Positions 28,215 through 35,714 of a stretch of DNA of 64,000 nucleotides are shown here, piece after piece (position 1 is the stretch's first letter; each line of letters begins with the position of its first letter). The notes below the pieces were generated by a model. It saw only the letters and a program-made list of their open reading frames with translations. It did no database searches and had not been told where the DNA came from. This stretch comes from Ornithinibacillus californiensis. GTDB taxonomy: Bacteria > Bacillota > Bacilli > Bacillales > Amphibacillaceae. The stretch is from the NCBI RefSeq assembly GCF_001038485.1, contig NZ_LDUE01000048.1, positions 62,001 through 126,000 of the forward strand, read 5' to 3'. The position numbers and the translations under genes were made by a program.

Positions 28215-29067
28215 ATCCTTCCTCTTTAGGTCTTTCCAAGGTTATATTACCTAGTCGTCCCGTCCTTAGATCGCGAATTACAAGGTCACTAACTTTATCA
28301 AGATTTATATTTCCTCCGCTCTCAAGAGCACCCCTGAACTTACCTATTTTCATAAAAATCTCTAACATGTCTTCTTCATGTTGTTCAATTTGATAACGTT
28401 CTTCTAGAGACTTAGGATAATATTCTTTTAAATAATTAATTACAAATACAACGATATCTTGTATCGAAAGCAATTGGTCTTTTATGGTACCTATTGCAGC
28501 CAGTCGATACCCTACCGTTTGGTCCTCAAATTTAGGCCACAATATACCAGGTGTATCTAATAATTCAAATTCCTTTTTCACTTTAATCCAAAGCTGTTGT
28601 TTTGTTACTCCTGGCCGGTCGCCAACTTTTGCTATCTTTTTGTTAGCCAGTCGATTAATTAACGTTGATTTTCCTACATTTGGTATCCCGACGATCATTG
28701 CTCGTGCAGCACGTGGTTGGATTCCTTTTTTCTTCAATTTCTCTAGCTTTACTTTTCCTAGCTCTTTTGCTAATTGTATAACTCTATTCACATCGGATTT
28801 GTCATTAACATTCACAGCTAAGGCCGGAATTTCACGCTCTTTAAAGTATTCTATCCATTCATTAGTGACCTTAGTGTCTGCCAAATCACGTTTCATTAAT
28901 AGAATCATCTTGGATTTGCTTTGTAATACTTGCTGAAGCATCGGATTTTGAGATGATAAAGGGGCTCTAGCATCCACAAGCTCCATTACAAAATCAACCA
29001 ATTTAAGCTTTTCTTCTATTTCTCTTCTTGCTTTGGCCATATGGCCAGGAAACCATTGAATTGTCAT
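28213..29067 (-). CDS. rbgA: Ribosome biogenesis GTPase RbgA (YlqF)
   Basis: RbgA is a circularly permuted GTPase needed for late 50S subunit assembly. The 284-residue protein shows the permuted order: G4 region at 58-61, then G1 GIPNVGKST (127-135), then G3 DTPG (171-174), and the C-terminal RNA-binding helical domain. Unusually, G4, normally N-K-x-D, reads M-K-R-D; the codon is ATG, so Asn is replaced by Met. The N-terminus MTIQWFPGHMAKARRE is canonical. It follows lepB by 7 bases. Confidence 0.95.
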   Translation of the reverse strand: MTIQWFPGHMAKARREIEEKLKLVDFVMELVDARAPLSSQNPMLQQVLQSKSKMILLMKRDLADTKVTNEWIEYFKEREIPALAVNVNDKSDVNRVIQLAKELGKVKLEKLKKKGIQPRAARAMIVGIPNVGKSTLINRLANKKIAKVGDRPGVTKQQLWIKVKKEFELLDTPGILWPKFEDQTVGYRLAAIGTIKDQLLSIQDIVVFVINYLKEYYPKSLEERYQIEQHEEDMLEIFMKIGKFRGALESGGNINLDKVSDLVIRDLRTGRLGNITLERPKEEG

Positions 29068-29074
29068 AGTTGTC

Positions 29075-29623
29075 CTACTCTCCTATGAATTTAAATCGAT
29101 CAAACGGCCAGTATATCACACTTGCTTTGCCAACAATCTGATCAATTGGTATTGGACCGAGTAACCTACTGTCTGTAGAGTTCGTTCGATTGTCACCAAG
29201 TACAAAAACATGCCCCTCTGGAACTGTGCCATAGTTACCCTTTATTACTTCCAAGGTGAAATCATTTGTTTCTATATCTACACGGGTATCAAGAAAGAAC
29301 TCTTCTTCTATAGGCTCACCATCTATATATAAAATATTATCTTTATAAGCTACATGCTCACCAGGTAAGGCGATGACACGTTTAATAAAATCCTTTTGGT
29401 CATTGGCATGAAACACAACAACATCAAATCGTTCCGGTTCATCTATTTTGTAAAGAAATTTATTAACGATCATTTGATCTCGATCATGTAATGTTGGTTG
29501 CATGGAAGGACCGTCAACGATAATAGGTGTAAATAAGAAGGTTCTTACTAAAAAGGCTATACCAAATGCGATTAATAATGCTTTTAACCAATCAAACCAC
29601 TCACTTTTCCCTTTAGCAGCCAT
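29075..29623 (-). CDS. lepB: Type I signal peptidase
   Basis: Membrane protease that removes signal peptides from Sec and Tat substrates. The 182-residue Gram-positive form has one N-terminal membrane helix (about 13-33), catalytic Ser40 in DGPSMQPTL, catalytic Lys81 in FIKRVIALPGE, and the GDNRTNSTDSR box. Position between rplS and rbgA is common in Bacillaceae outside B. subtilis. GGAGG precedes the ATG. Confidence 0.95.
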   Translation of the reverse strand: MAAKGKSEWFDWLKALLIAFGIAFLVRTFLFTPIIVDGPSMQPTLHDRDQMIVNKFLYKIDEPERFDVVVFHANDQKDFIKRVIALPGEHVAYKDNILYIDGEPIEEEFFLDTRVDIETNDFTLEVIKGNYGTVPEGHVFVLGDNRTNSTDSRLLGPIPIDQIVGKASVIYWPFDRFKFIGE

Positions 29624-29697
29624 ATTCTAACCTCCGAAACCTTGCTCTTATAATTATATTATAATTTATCATGTAGCTATTATGTTTTCTTTTATGT

Positions 29698-29732
29698 AAA
29701 AAGGAGCTTGAATAAAATACCAAGCTCCTTTC
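29698..29732 (-). terminator. Terminator after rplS
   Basis: Perfect 10-base stem (AAGGAGCTTG / CAAGCTCCTT, minus strand) with a 10-base loop and a short T run, 25 bases after the rplS stop. Confidence 0.9.
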
Positions 29733-29757
29733 CAAATGCATTCTTCGATTTCTATTC

Positions 29758-30102
29758 TTAGCGACGTTCTTTAATACGTGCTGCTTTTCCGCGTAGGTTA
29801 CGAAGATAGTATAGTTTCGCACGACGTACAATACCACGACGTGTAACTTCGATTTTATCAAGACGAGGTGAATGTACTGGGAAAGTACGTTCAACACCTA
29901 CACCATAAGAAATTTTTCTTACTGTAAATGTCTCGCTGATTCCACCGTTTTGACGTTTAATAACGACACCTTCGAAAACCTGGATACGTTCACGAGTTCC
30001 TTCTACAACTTTAACGTGAACTTTAACAGTATCTCCTGGGCGGAAATCAGGATGATCGTTACGAAGCTGATCTTTTGTGATTTCTTCGATTAATTTTTGC
30101 AT
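29758..30102 (-). CDS. rplS: Large-subunit ribosomal protein L19
   Basis: L19 lies at the interface of the 30S and 50S subunits. The 114-residue protein is canonical: [39 protein letters not shown] and the basic C-terminus [20 protein letters not shown]. It is the only gene of a unit with its own promoter, leader and terminator, downstream of trmD. Confidence 0.98.
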   Translation of the reverse strand: MQKLIEEITKDQLRNDHPDFRPGDTVKVHVKVVEGTRERIQVFEGVVIKRQNGGISETFTVRKISYGVGVERTFPVHSPRLDKIEVTRRGIVRRAKLYYLRNLRGKAARIKERR

Positions 30103-30107
30103 CCTGC

Positions 30108-30198
30108 TTCACTCCTTCCAAACCAATGCTCATTATTCCCAATAGGTAACAGCGGAACATCGTTTATACGTACTTAATCGTAGTTAAGCACAATAAAT
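30108..30198 (-). ncRNA. L19-type leader of rplS (probable autoregulatory RNA)
   Basis: Between the promoter and rplS the minus-strand transcript can form two stems: GTGCTTAA/TTAAGTAC (about 30168-30189), then ATGTTC (30155-30160) with GAGCAT (30126-30131) enclosing CGCTGTTACC and GGGAATAAT, with the AAGGAG ribosome site just after it. This fits the known Firmicutes L19 leader family in position and general layout, from memory; a covariance-model search would decide. It probably lets L19 regulate its own synthesis. Confidence 0.6.
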
Positions 30199-30227
30199 AA
30201 TATATCATAATACGAGCTAGACTTCAA
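30199..30227 (-). promoter_or_regulatory. SigA-type promoter of rplS
   Basis: Minus-strand TTGAAG (30222-30227) and TATATT (30199-30204) with a 17-base spacer and a TG extension before the -10. It makes rplS independent of the rpsP-trmD transcript. Confidence 0.75.
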
Positions 30228-30318
30228 CAAATTATTTCAACATAAGTTTCAATACTACTAATAGAGAGTAACCAGAAAAGACTAAGGTTTTAAAAACCAA
30301 TGATATTCCTATTTTATT

Positions 30319-31059
30319 TTACTCCGATTGCTTATCTACTAGTTTTTGTAGGATTTTATTATCTTCTTCGGACAGCGAATAATCATCTAATAAATCTTTA
30401 CGACGTTCATAGGTTCTTTTTAATGATTGTTCTCTTCGCCACGATTCAATTTTAGCGTGATCGCCAGATGTGAGTACTTCAGGTACCTTCATACCTCTAA
30501 AGTCTGCTGGTCTAGTATAATGCGGATGCTCTAATAAGCCTGTTGAAAAAGAATCTTGTGGTGCCGATTCTTGATTACCAAGAACTTCAGGCAAAAGCCT
30601 TACGACACTATCAACTACAACCATAGCCCCTAACTCGCCACCTGTAAGTACAAAATCACCTATTGAAATTTCATCTGTTACTAAATGCTCGCGTATTCGT
30701 TCATCATATCCTTCATAATGACCACAAATAATAACCAAGTGATCCTCTTCAGCTAATTCCTCAGCCTTTTTTTGTGTATAGCGCTCGCCTTGCGGACACA
30801 TTAATACTATTCTTGGTTTAGACTCTTTGTCCGCTGTAATTGCATCTACTGCATCAAAAATAGGCTGTGGTGACAACACCATACCAGCCCCTCCACCATA
30901 AGGATAATCATCTACTTTGTTGTGTTTGTTTTCTGTGAAATCTCTAAAGTTCACCAGATTAAAATGAAACTTATCTTTTTCTTGTGCTTTTTTCAAGATT
31001 GAAGTATTAAAAACACTTTCAATCATCTCAGGAAACAATGTTAGTATGTCTATTTGCAT
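30319..31059 (-). CDS. trmD: tRNA (guanine37-N1)-methyltransferase TrmD
   Basis: TrmD methylates G37 of tRNAs and prevents frameshifting. The 246-residue SPOUT protein has the N-terminal [12 protein letters not shown], the SAM-binding knot ([42 protein letters not shown]) and the C-terminal helical tRNA-binding domain. The ATG ending at 31059 overlaps the rimM stop (ATGA arrangement), favoured over the TTG one codon earlier. Confidence 0.97.
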   Translation of the reverse strand: MQIDILTLFPEMIESVFNTSILKKAQEKDKFHFNLVNFRDFTENKHNKVDDYPYGGGAGMVLSPQPIFDAVDAITADKESKPRIVLMCPQGERYTQKKAEELAEEDHLVIICGHYEGYDERIREHLVTDEISIGDFVLTGGELGAMVVVDSVVRLLPEVLGNQESAPQDSFSTGLLEHPHYTRPADFRGMKVPEVLTSGDHAKIESWRREQSLKRTYERRKDLLDDYSLSEEDNKILQKLVDKQSE

Positions 31060-31574
31060 CAATCAAGCAATCCTTCCATTGGTTCGATAACGATTTTCTT
31101 TTCAGCAATATCAATATCTTTCACTACATCTTTAATATACGGAATTAATATATCTTTACCTTTTGGTTGTTTTATAACCCATACATCATTTGCTCCAGGA
31201 GCTAATATTTCTTTGACTTGGCCAATAGAATTCCCTTCATTAGTAAATACTTCACAACCAATAATCTCATGGTAATAGTATTCGTTTTCTTCTAATTCGG
31301 TAAGTTGAGATTCCAATATTTTTAACGTAGAGCCTTTAAAATGCTCGACTTCATTAATATTGTTCAAACCTTTAAAATGAAGTAAATCAAACCCTTTGTG
31401 AATCCGATGACCATCAATCTCTAATTCTCTTACAACTTGATTATTTGTAACAAGATATAAAACATTTCCAATTTCAAAGCGATCTTCAAAATCACTTACT
31501 CGAAGAATTTTAAGATCTCCCCGAATTCCATGCGTATTTATTATTTTTCCAACTGTGTACATTTTCTCATTCAT
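31059..31574 (-). CDS. rimM: 16S rRNA maturation protein RimM
   Basis: RimM assists 30S head maturation with S19. The 171-residue protein has the N-terminal RimM beta barrel ([19 protein letters not shown]) and the C-terminal PRC-barrel domain ([40 protein letters not shown]). It lies between ylqD and trmD as in Bacillus and is coupled to trmD by overlap. Confidence 0.96.
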   Translation of the reverse strand: MNEKMYTVGKIINTHGIRGDLKILRVSDFEDRFEIGNVLYLVTNNQVVRELEIDGHRIHKGFDLLHFKGLNNINEVEHFKGSTLKILESQLTELEENEYYYHEIIGCEVFTNEGNSIGQVKEILAPGANDVWVIKQPKGKDILIPYIKDVVKDIDIAEKKIVIEPMEGLLD

Positions 31575-31587
31575 ATAATTTCACCTG

Positions 31588-31977
31588 CTAGTTATCAATT
31601 CGTACGACAACATCATCTTTAATAATGATGGCTGTAGTCTCCATAATCTCATTCCAATGCGTACCAACTTTTACCTCAACAAGAGCTTCAACTTCACTTT
31701 CAACAATTTCGCTTCCAATTTCTAGCATTTCCAATTGATCGATTTTAAACTCAATGAGTTTTATTTTTTCCTTACGCTTTTTTATTTCTTGTTGAAAGCG
31801 GTCGTGGAGATCTTGTTTTGACATCCCTTTTCTATTTTGCAATTTTCGTTGCTCAAATAATAGTTGTTGACACTCTTGTTCAAGTCGCATTTTGTGTTTA
31901 GTGAACTTTTCTCTCAATTTGTCTTTGCTTTTCTCGGTAATAACTTGCTTTATAACTACTTTTTTTATAATATTCAC
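31588..31977 (-). CDS. ylqD: YlqD-family protein, function unknown
   Basis: A 129-residue Lys/Glu-rich protein found between khpA (ylqC) and rimM in Bacillaceae. The middle (about 20-90) is strongly helical with heptads, suggesting a coiled coil (KSKDKLREKFTKHKMRLEQE, KEKIKLIEFKIDQLEML), followed by a short beta-rich domain (ALVEVKVGTHWNEIMETTAI). No membrane segment. The conserved context with ribosome genes hints at a translation-related role, but none is proven. Confidence 0.85.
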   Translation of the reverse strand: MNIIKKVVIKQVITEKSKDKLREKFTKHKMRLEQECQQLLFEQRKLQNRKGMSKQDLHDRFQQEIKKRKEKIKLIEFKIDQLEMLEIGSEIVESEVEALVEVKVGTHWNEIMETTAIIIKDDVVVRIDN

Positions 31978-32090
31978 GTCTACCTCGCCTCAACCTTCCC
32001 TTTAATCAGTGCCCGTCGTATGTATTACACGAGTACACCTTCAAAAGTCTGTTAACTATAAATAAGGCTATAATTTCTCTGTGAATGTGT

Positions 32091-32117
32091 AAAAAGGGAA
32101 AGGTCTCCCTTTCCCTT
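32091..32117 (-). terminator. Hairpin after khpA
   Basis: Minus-strand stem GGGAAAGG / CCTTTCCC with a GAGA loop, followed by CTTTTTAC, directly after the khpA stop. It is a good terminator candidate that would let rpsP-khpA be transcribed above the level of ylqD-rimM-trmD. Confidence 0.8.
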
Positions 32118-32344
32118 TACATGATATCTAGATAGATTCGTTTATTAGCGTCTGACTTAGCTGCATAAACTACAGTACGAATCGCTTTTGCAATACGGCC
32201 ATTTTTTCCAATCACCTTACCAACGTCATTTTGATTTACAGTAAGATGGTAGACAATTTTCGTGTCTTCTTCTCGCTCTGTCACAACAACGTCTTCTGGA
32301 TAATCAACTAATGGTGCTACAATCGATTCAATAAGGGCTTTCAT
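32117..32344 (-). CDS. khpA: KH-domain RNA-binding protein KhpA (YlqC)
   Basis: KhpA is a small single-KH RNA-binding protein that pairs with KhpB in cell-division and cell-size control in other Firmicutes. The 75-residue product is one KH domain with the GxxG loop in VGKVIGKNGRIAKAIRTVVY (GKNG at about 47-50). It directly follows rpsP. Confidence 0.95.
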   Translation of the reverse strand: MKALIESIVAPLVDYPEDVVVTEREEDTKIVYHLTVNQNDVGKVIGKNGRIAKAIRTVVYAAKSDANKRIYLDIM

Positions 32345-32358
32345 GATATCACACTACT

Positions 32359-32631
32359 TTACTTATTAGTTTTTTGTTCGTGGAATTTCTTCATGATGCC
32401 TTCTTTTGAGAATAAGTTACGTACTGTATCGCTTGGCTTAGCGCCTTTTGTCATCCAATCAAGTGCTTTTGCTTCATCTATTTTAACTTCAACTGGATCA
32501 ACTACAGGATTATAAGTTCCAATTTGTTCAATAGAACGTCCGTCACGAGGAGAACGTGAATCAGCTACAACAATACGATAGAAAGGATTTCTTTTAGAAC
32601 CCATACGTTTTAAACGAATTTTTACTGCCAT
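32359..32631 (-). CDS. rpsP: Small-subunit ribosomal protein S16
   Basis: S16 is a primary binder of 16S rRNA. The 90-residue product begins [20 protein letters not shown] and contains [20 protein letters not shown], both invariant in S16. The ATG ending at 32631 is right because GGAGGTG falls inside the upstream five in-frame codons. It is the first gene of rpsP-khpA-(ylqD-rimM-trmD). Confidence 0.98.
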   Translation of the reverse strand: MAVKIRLKRMGSKRNPFYRIVVADSRSPRDGRSIEQIGTYNPVVDPVEVKIDEAKALDWMTKGAKPSDTVRNLFSKEGIMKKFHEQKTNK

Positions 32632-32668
32632 TACTTGCACCTCCATTAATATGTTCTCACAAGAATTG

Positions 32669-32697
32669 ATTGTATCAGAAAGTTTTTAGTCTGTAAA
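32669..32697 (-). promoter_or_regulatory. SigA-type promoter of rpsP
   Basis: Minus-strand TTTACA (32692-32697) and TACAAT (32669-32674), 17-base spacer and TG extension, about 40 bases before rpsP. It lies between the palindromic repeat and the gene. Confidence 0.8.
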
Positions 32698-32752
32698 GTG
32701 TTTTTACATTACATCTTGTTTTTTATAGTTATTTAGCATTCTATCCTTATCC

Positions 32753-32870
32753 GCAGCCCGTATACACTTCGCTTTCCGTGGGCGGCTGGTGAGCCTCCTC
32801 AGAGCTATCGCTCTTGCGGGGTCTCACCGAAGCCTATCCTCCCACAGGAGTCTCCGTGTATACGGGCTGC
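32753..32870. repeat. GC-rich palindromic repeat, short copy
   Basis: A 118-base imperfect palindrome bounded by GCAGCCCGTATACAC and GTGTATACGGGCTGC, with a central stem around AGAGCTATCGCTCT. It is much richer in G and C than its surroundings and lies between ffh and the rpsP promoter. The segments GCTTTCCGTGGGCGGCTGGT, GGTCTCACCGAAGCCTATCC and TCCCACAGGAGTCTCCGTG recur, in the opposite orientation, in the longer copy at 51974-52210. Similar dispersed elements are known in Bacillaceae intergenic regions. It may also act as a terminator after ffh's upstream neighbour rpsP is excluded; no gene is present. Confidence 0.9.
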
Positions 32871-32931
32871 TCAGAGCACTAAACTAGTTCATCTTACTAA
32901 ATAGTAATACAGTATACAGAAAAACTAATTA

Positions 32932-34281
32932 TCAAAAAGGATTAAAAGGCATTTTGAAGCCTTTTCCTTTTTTGCCTTTTTGCATGTTGGTCATTTGTTT
33001 CATCATTTTTTTCATTTCGTCGAATTGTTTTAGTAGGCGGTTGACTTGGGATACGGATGTTCCGGAACCTTTTGCAATCCTTTTCTTTCGACTTGCATTC
33101 ATAACGCTTGGGTCTTGGCGTTCTTTTTTGGTCATTGATTGGATAATCGCCTCAACATGTACTAATTGCTTTTCATCAAATTGGACATTTTTTAGCCCTT
33201 TCATCTTATTAGCGCCTGGAATCATCCCTAATAAGTCTTCTAGTGGCCCCATTTTCTTAACTTGGCCCATCTGTTCTAGAAAATCATCGAAAGTAAAAGT
33301 TGCGTTACGCATTTTATCTTCTAATTCTTTTGCTTGATTTTCATCTACTGAAGCTTGAGCTTTTTCAATTAGTGTTAATACATCGCCCATTCCAAGAATT
33401 CGTGAAGCCATACGTTCTGGATGGAATGCCTCTAATTGATCAAGCTTTTCTCCCATACCAGCAAATTTAATTGATTTTCCTGTGACTGCCTTAATAGATA
33501 ATGCAGCACCACCACGGGTATCACCATCAAGCTTTGTTAATACGACACCTGTAATGTCTAGTTGCTCATTAAAGCTTTCTGCAACATTAACAGCATCTTG
33601 ACCTGTCATTGCATCAACCACAAGGAAGATCTCATCTGGATTCACTGTTGCTTTAATTTGCTCAAGTTCCTCCATTAAATCTGTATCAACATGTAGTCTA
33701 CCAGCTGTATCAATAAGAACATAGTCATGATGTTCTTCTTTAGCCTTTTCAATTGCCTTCTTTGCAATATCTACTGGATTTGCCTCTGTCCCCATTGAGA
33801 ACACTGGCATATCCAATTGTGAACCAAGTGTTTCTAATTGTTGAATTGCTGCAGGTCTATAAATATCACAAGCGACTAACAATGGAGAACGATTATGTTT
33901 CTTTCTTAATAGATTTGCAAGTTTACCTGTGGTAGTAGTTTTACCAGCACCTTGCAAACCAACCATCATAATTACCGTTGGTGGACGGTCACTTACAGCT
34001 ATTTTGCTTTGTTCTCCACCCATTAGCTCGGTTAACTCTTCTTTTACAACCTTAATAACCTGTTGTCCAGGTGTTAGGCTTTCCATTACCTCTTGACCTA
34101 CTGCACGTTCCTTAATACGCTTAATCAAATCTTTCACTACTTTGAAGTTAACATCCGCTTCCAGTAGTGCAAGGCGTATTTCACGGGTCATCTCTTTAAC
34201 ATCTTGTTCAGAGACTTTCCCTTTCCCTGTTATTCGCTTAATCGTACTTTGCAGACGGTCGGCGAGTCCCTCAAATGCCAT
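32932..34281 (-). CDS. ffh: Signal recognition particle protein Ffh
   Basis: Ffh binds 4.5S/scRNA and signal sequences and delivers ribosomes to FtsY at the membrane. The 449-residue protein has the N domain, the G domain with MVGLQGAGKTTTTGKLA (about 104-120), DTAGR and TKLDGD motifs, and a Met-rich C-terminal M domain (MKKMMKQMTNMQKGKKGKGF). Length is normal. It is coupled to ylxM, 13 bases upstream. Confidence 0.97.
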   Translation of the reverse strand: MAFEGLADRLQSTIKRITGKGKVSEQDVKEMTREIRLALLEADVNFKVVKDLIKRIKERAVGQEVMESLTPGQQVIKVVKEELTELMGGEQSKIAVSDRPPTVIMMVGLQGAGKTTTTGKLANLLRKKHNRSPLLVACDIYRPAAIQQLETLGSQLDMPVFSMGTEANPVDIAKKAIEKAKEEHHDYVLIDTAGRLHVDTDLMEELEQIKATVNPDEIFLVVDAMTGQDAVNVAESFNEQLDITGVVLTKLDGDTRGGAALSIKAVTGKSIKFAGMGEKLDQLEAFHPERMASRILGMGDVLTLIEKAQASVDENQAKELEDKMRNATFTFDDFLEQMGQVKKMGPLEDLLGMIPGANKMKGLKNVQFDEKQLVHVEAIIQSMTKKERQDPSVMNASRKKRIAKGSGTSVSQVNRLLKQFDEMKKMMKQMTNMQKGKKGKGFKMPFNPF

Positions 34282-34294
34282 GTAAGGTGTCCCC

Positions 34295-34621
34295 CTAATC
34301 TAATTCTTTTAATTGATTAATATATAAATGAAGCTGCTCATCTTCAAGAGTAGAAACATGCTTTTCTAGAAGTTGTACAAGCCGCATTCTTTTTTCGAAC
34401 TTATCATATAAATGCAGTTTCTCTTCATAGGATTCTAACATTGTCTCTGTCCGCTTAATGTTGTCATATACAGCTTGACGCGAAACATTTGATTCCTCTG
34501 AAATTTCCCCCAACGAATAATCTTCAAGGTAGTACATTTCCATATAGCTACGTTGTTTGGGTGTAAGTAATGCTTGGTAAAAATCAAATAAATAATTCAT
34601 TCTCGTCGTTTTATCTAGCAT
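34295..34621 (-). CDS. ylxM: YlxM-family SRP-associated DNA-binding-like protein
   Basis: A 108-residue helix-turn-helix protein of the YlxM/p13 family, which associates with SRP and stimulates Ffh/FtsY GTPase in streptococci. The sigma-70 region 4-like motif [20 protein letters not shown] (about 31-50) is followed by [20 protein letters not shown]. It lies directly upstream of ffh with its own promoter. Confidence 0.93.
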   Translation of the reverse strand: MLDKTTRMNYLFDFYQALLTPKQRSYMEMYYLEDYSLGEISEESNVSRQAVYDNIKRTETMLESYEEKLHLYDKFEKRMRLVQLLEKHVSTLEDEQLHLYINQLKELD

Positions 34622-34659
34622 TGTATCACCCCTTGTTAAGTGAAAAACCTTTACAATTT

Positions 34660-34688
34660 ATCTTATCGAACGATCTATCCTTTTGCAA
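34660..34688 (-). promoter_or_regulatory. SigA-type promoter of ylxM-ffh
   Basis: Minus-strand TTGCAA (34683-34688) and TAAGAT (34660-34665) with a 17-base spacer, in the gap between ftsY and ylxM. Confidence 0.7.
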
Positions 34689-34701
34689 GTAGAAGACTAA
34701 C

Positions 34702-35700
34702 CTAATCTTCACTTGGTTCATCTAACATATCAGCAAATAATCCATACACAAATGCATTTGCATCGAACTTCTGTAAATCTTCCGCTTTCTCACCAAGACC
34801 AACAAATTTAACAGGTATGTTGAGTTCATGTCGAATAGCTAAAACAATACCACCTTTTGCCGTGCCATCTAGCTTCGTTAAAACAATTCCTGTAACATCG
34901 GTAGATTCTGAGAAAGTTTTTGCTTGGCTTAATGCATTTTGCCCGGTAGTTGCATCTAACACTAGCAATACTTCATGTGGCGCACCAGGGATTTCTCTCT
35001 CTATTACACGTTTCACCTTAGATAATTCATTCATTAGGTTTACTTTGTTTTGCAATCTACCAGCAGTATCACAAAGTAAAACATCCACTTTTCGAGATTT
35101 GGCCGCCTTGATTGCATCAAAGATAACAGCAGCAGGATCACTTCCTGCATTTTGCTTAACAACCTCTACTTCTGCACGTTCGCCCCAAACCTCCAATTGT
35201 TCAATGGCTCCCGCACGGAATGTATCACCAGCTGCAAGCATGACAGTCTTACCATCCGCTTTCAGTCGATGGGCTAGCTTACCGATAGAGGTTGTTTTAC
35301 CAACACCATTAACCCCTACAACAAGGATGACTGTAAGGCCATCTTCTTGAATATTTAAAGTCTCAATCTCTTCATCATCGTCACCGTAATAAATATCAAC
35401 TAATTTCTCTGAAATAACGTCTTTGACTTCTGCAGTATCTTTAATATTACGACGTTGGACCTCAAATTTTAATTCATCAATGAAATCCATAACGGTCATT
35501 ACACCAACATCAGCAGAAATAAGAACTTCTTCCAGTTCTTCAAAGAAATCTTCATCTACTTTTCGATACCTTGCAATCAGATCATTAATCTTTCCCGAAA
35601 AGGATTTTCTTGTTTTTTCCATACCTTCTTTATATTTCGTGGAAACTTCTTCTTGATTGTCTTGTTTGAATTTACTTTTCAACTTTTGAAAAAAGCTCAT
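34702..35700 (-). CDS. ftsY: Signal recognition particle receptor FtsY
   Basis: FtsY is the membrane receptor for SRP. The 332-residue protein has a short basic/acidic N-terminus (Gram-positive type, without a long A domain) and the NG domain: VVGVNGVGKTTSIGKLAHRL, GDTFRAGAIEQLEVW, DTAGRLQNK and TKLDGTAKGG. It lies 14 bases downstream of smc, the usual Bacillus arrangement. Confidence 0.97.
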   Translation of the reverse strand: MSFFQKLKSKFKQDNQEEVSTKYKEGMEKTRKSFSGKINDLIARYRKVDEDFFEELEEVLISADVGVMTVMDFIDELKFEVQRRNIKDTAEVKDVISEKLVDIYYGDDDEEIETLNIQEDGLTVILVVGVNGVGKTTSIGKLAHRLKADGKTVMLAAGDTFRAGAIEQLEVWGERAEVEVVKQNAGSDPAAVIFDAIKAAKSRKVDVLLCDTAGRLQNKVNLMNELSKVKRVIEREIPGAPHEVLLVLDATTGQNALSQAKTFSESTDVTGIVLTKLDGTAKGGIVLAIRHELNIPVKFVGLGEKAEDLQKFDANAFVYGLFADMLDEPSED

Positions 35701-35714
35701 AAATGTGCACTCCT

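Noticed and set aside
30241-30318. Terminator directly after trmD (GGTTTTTAAAACC)
   Set aside because: The stem is short and AT-rich without a proper U-run, so it was not listed as a feature.
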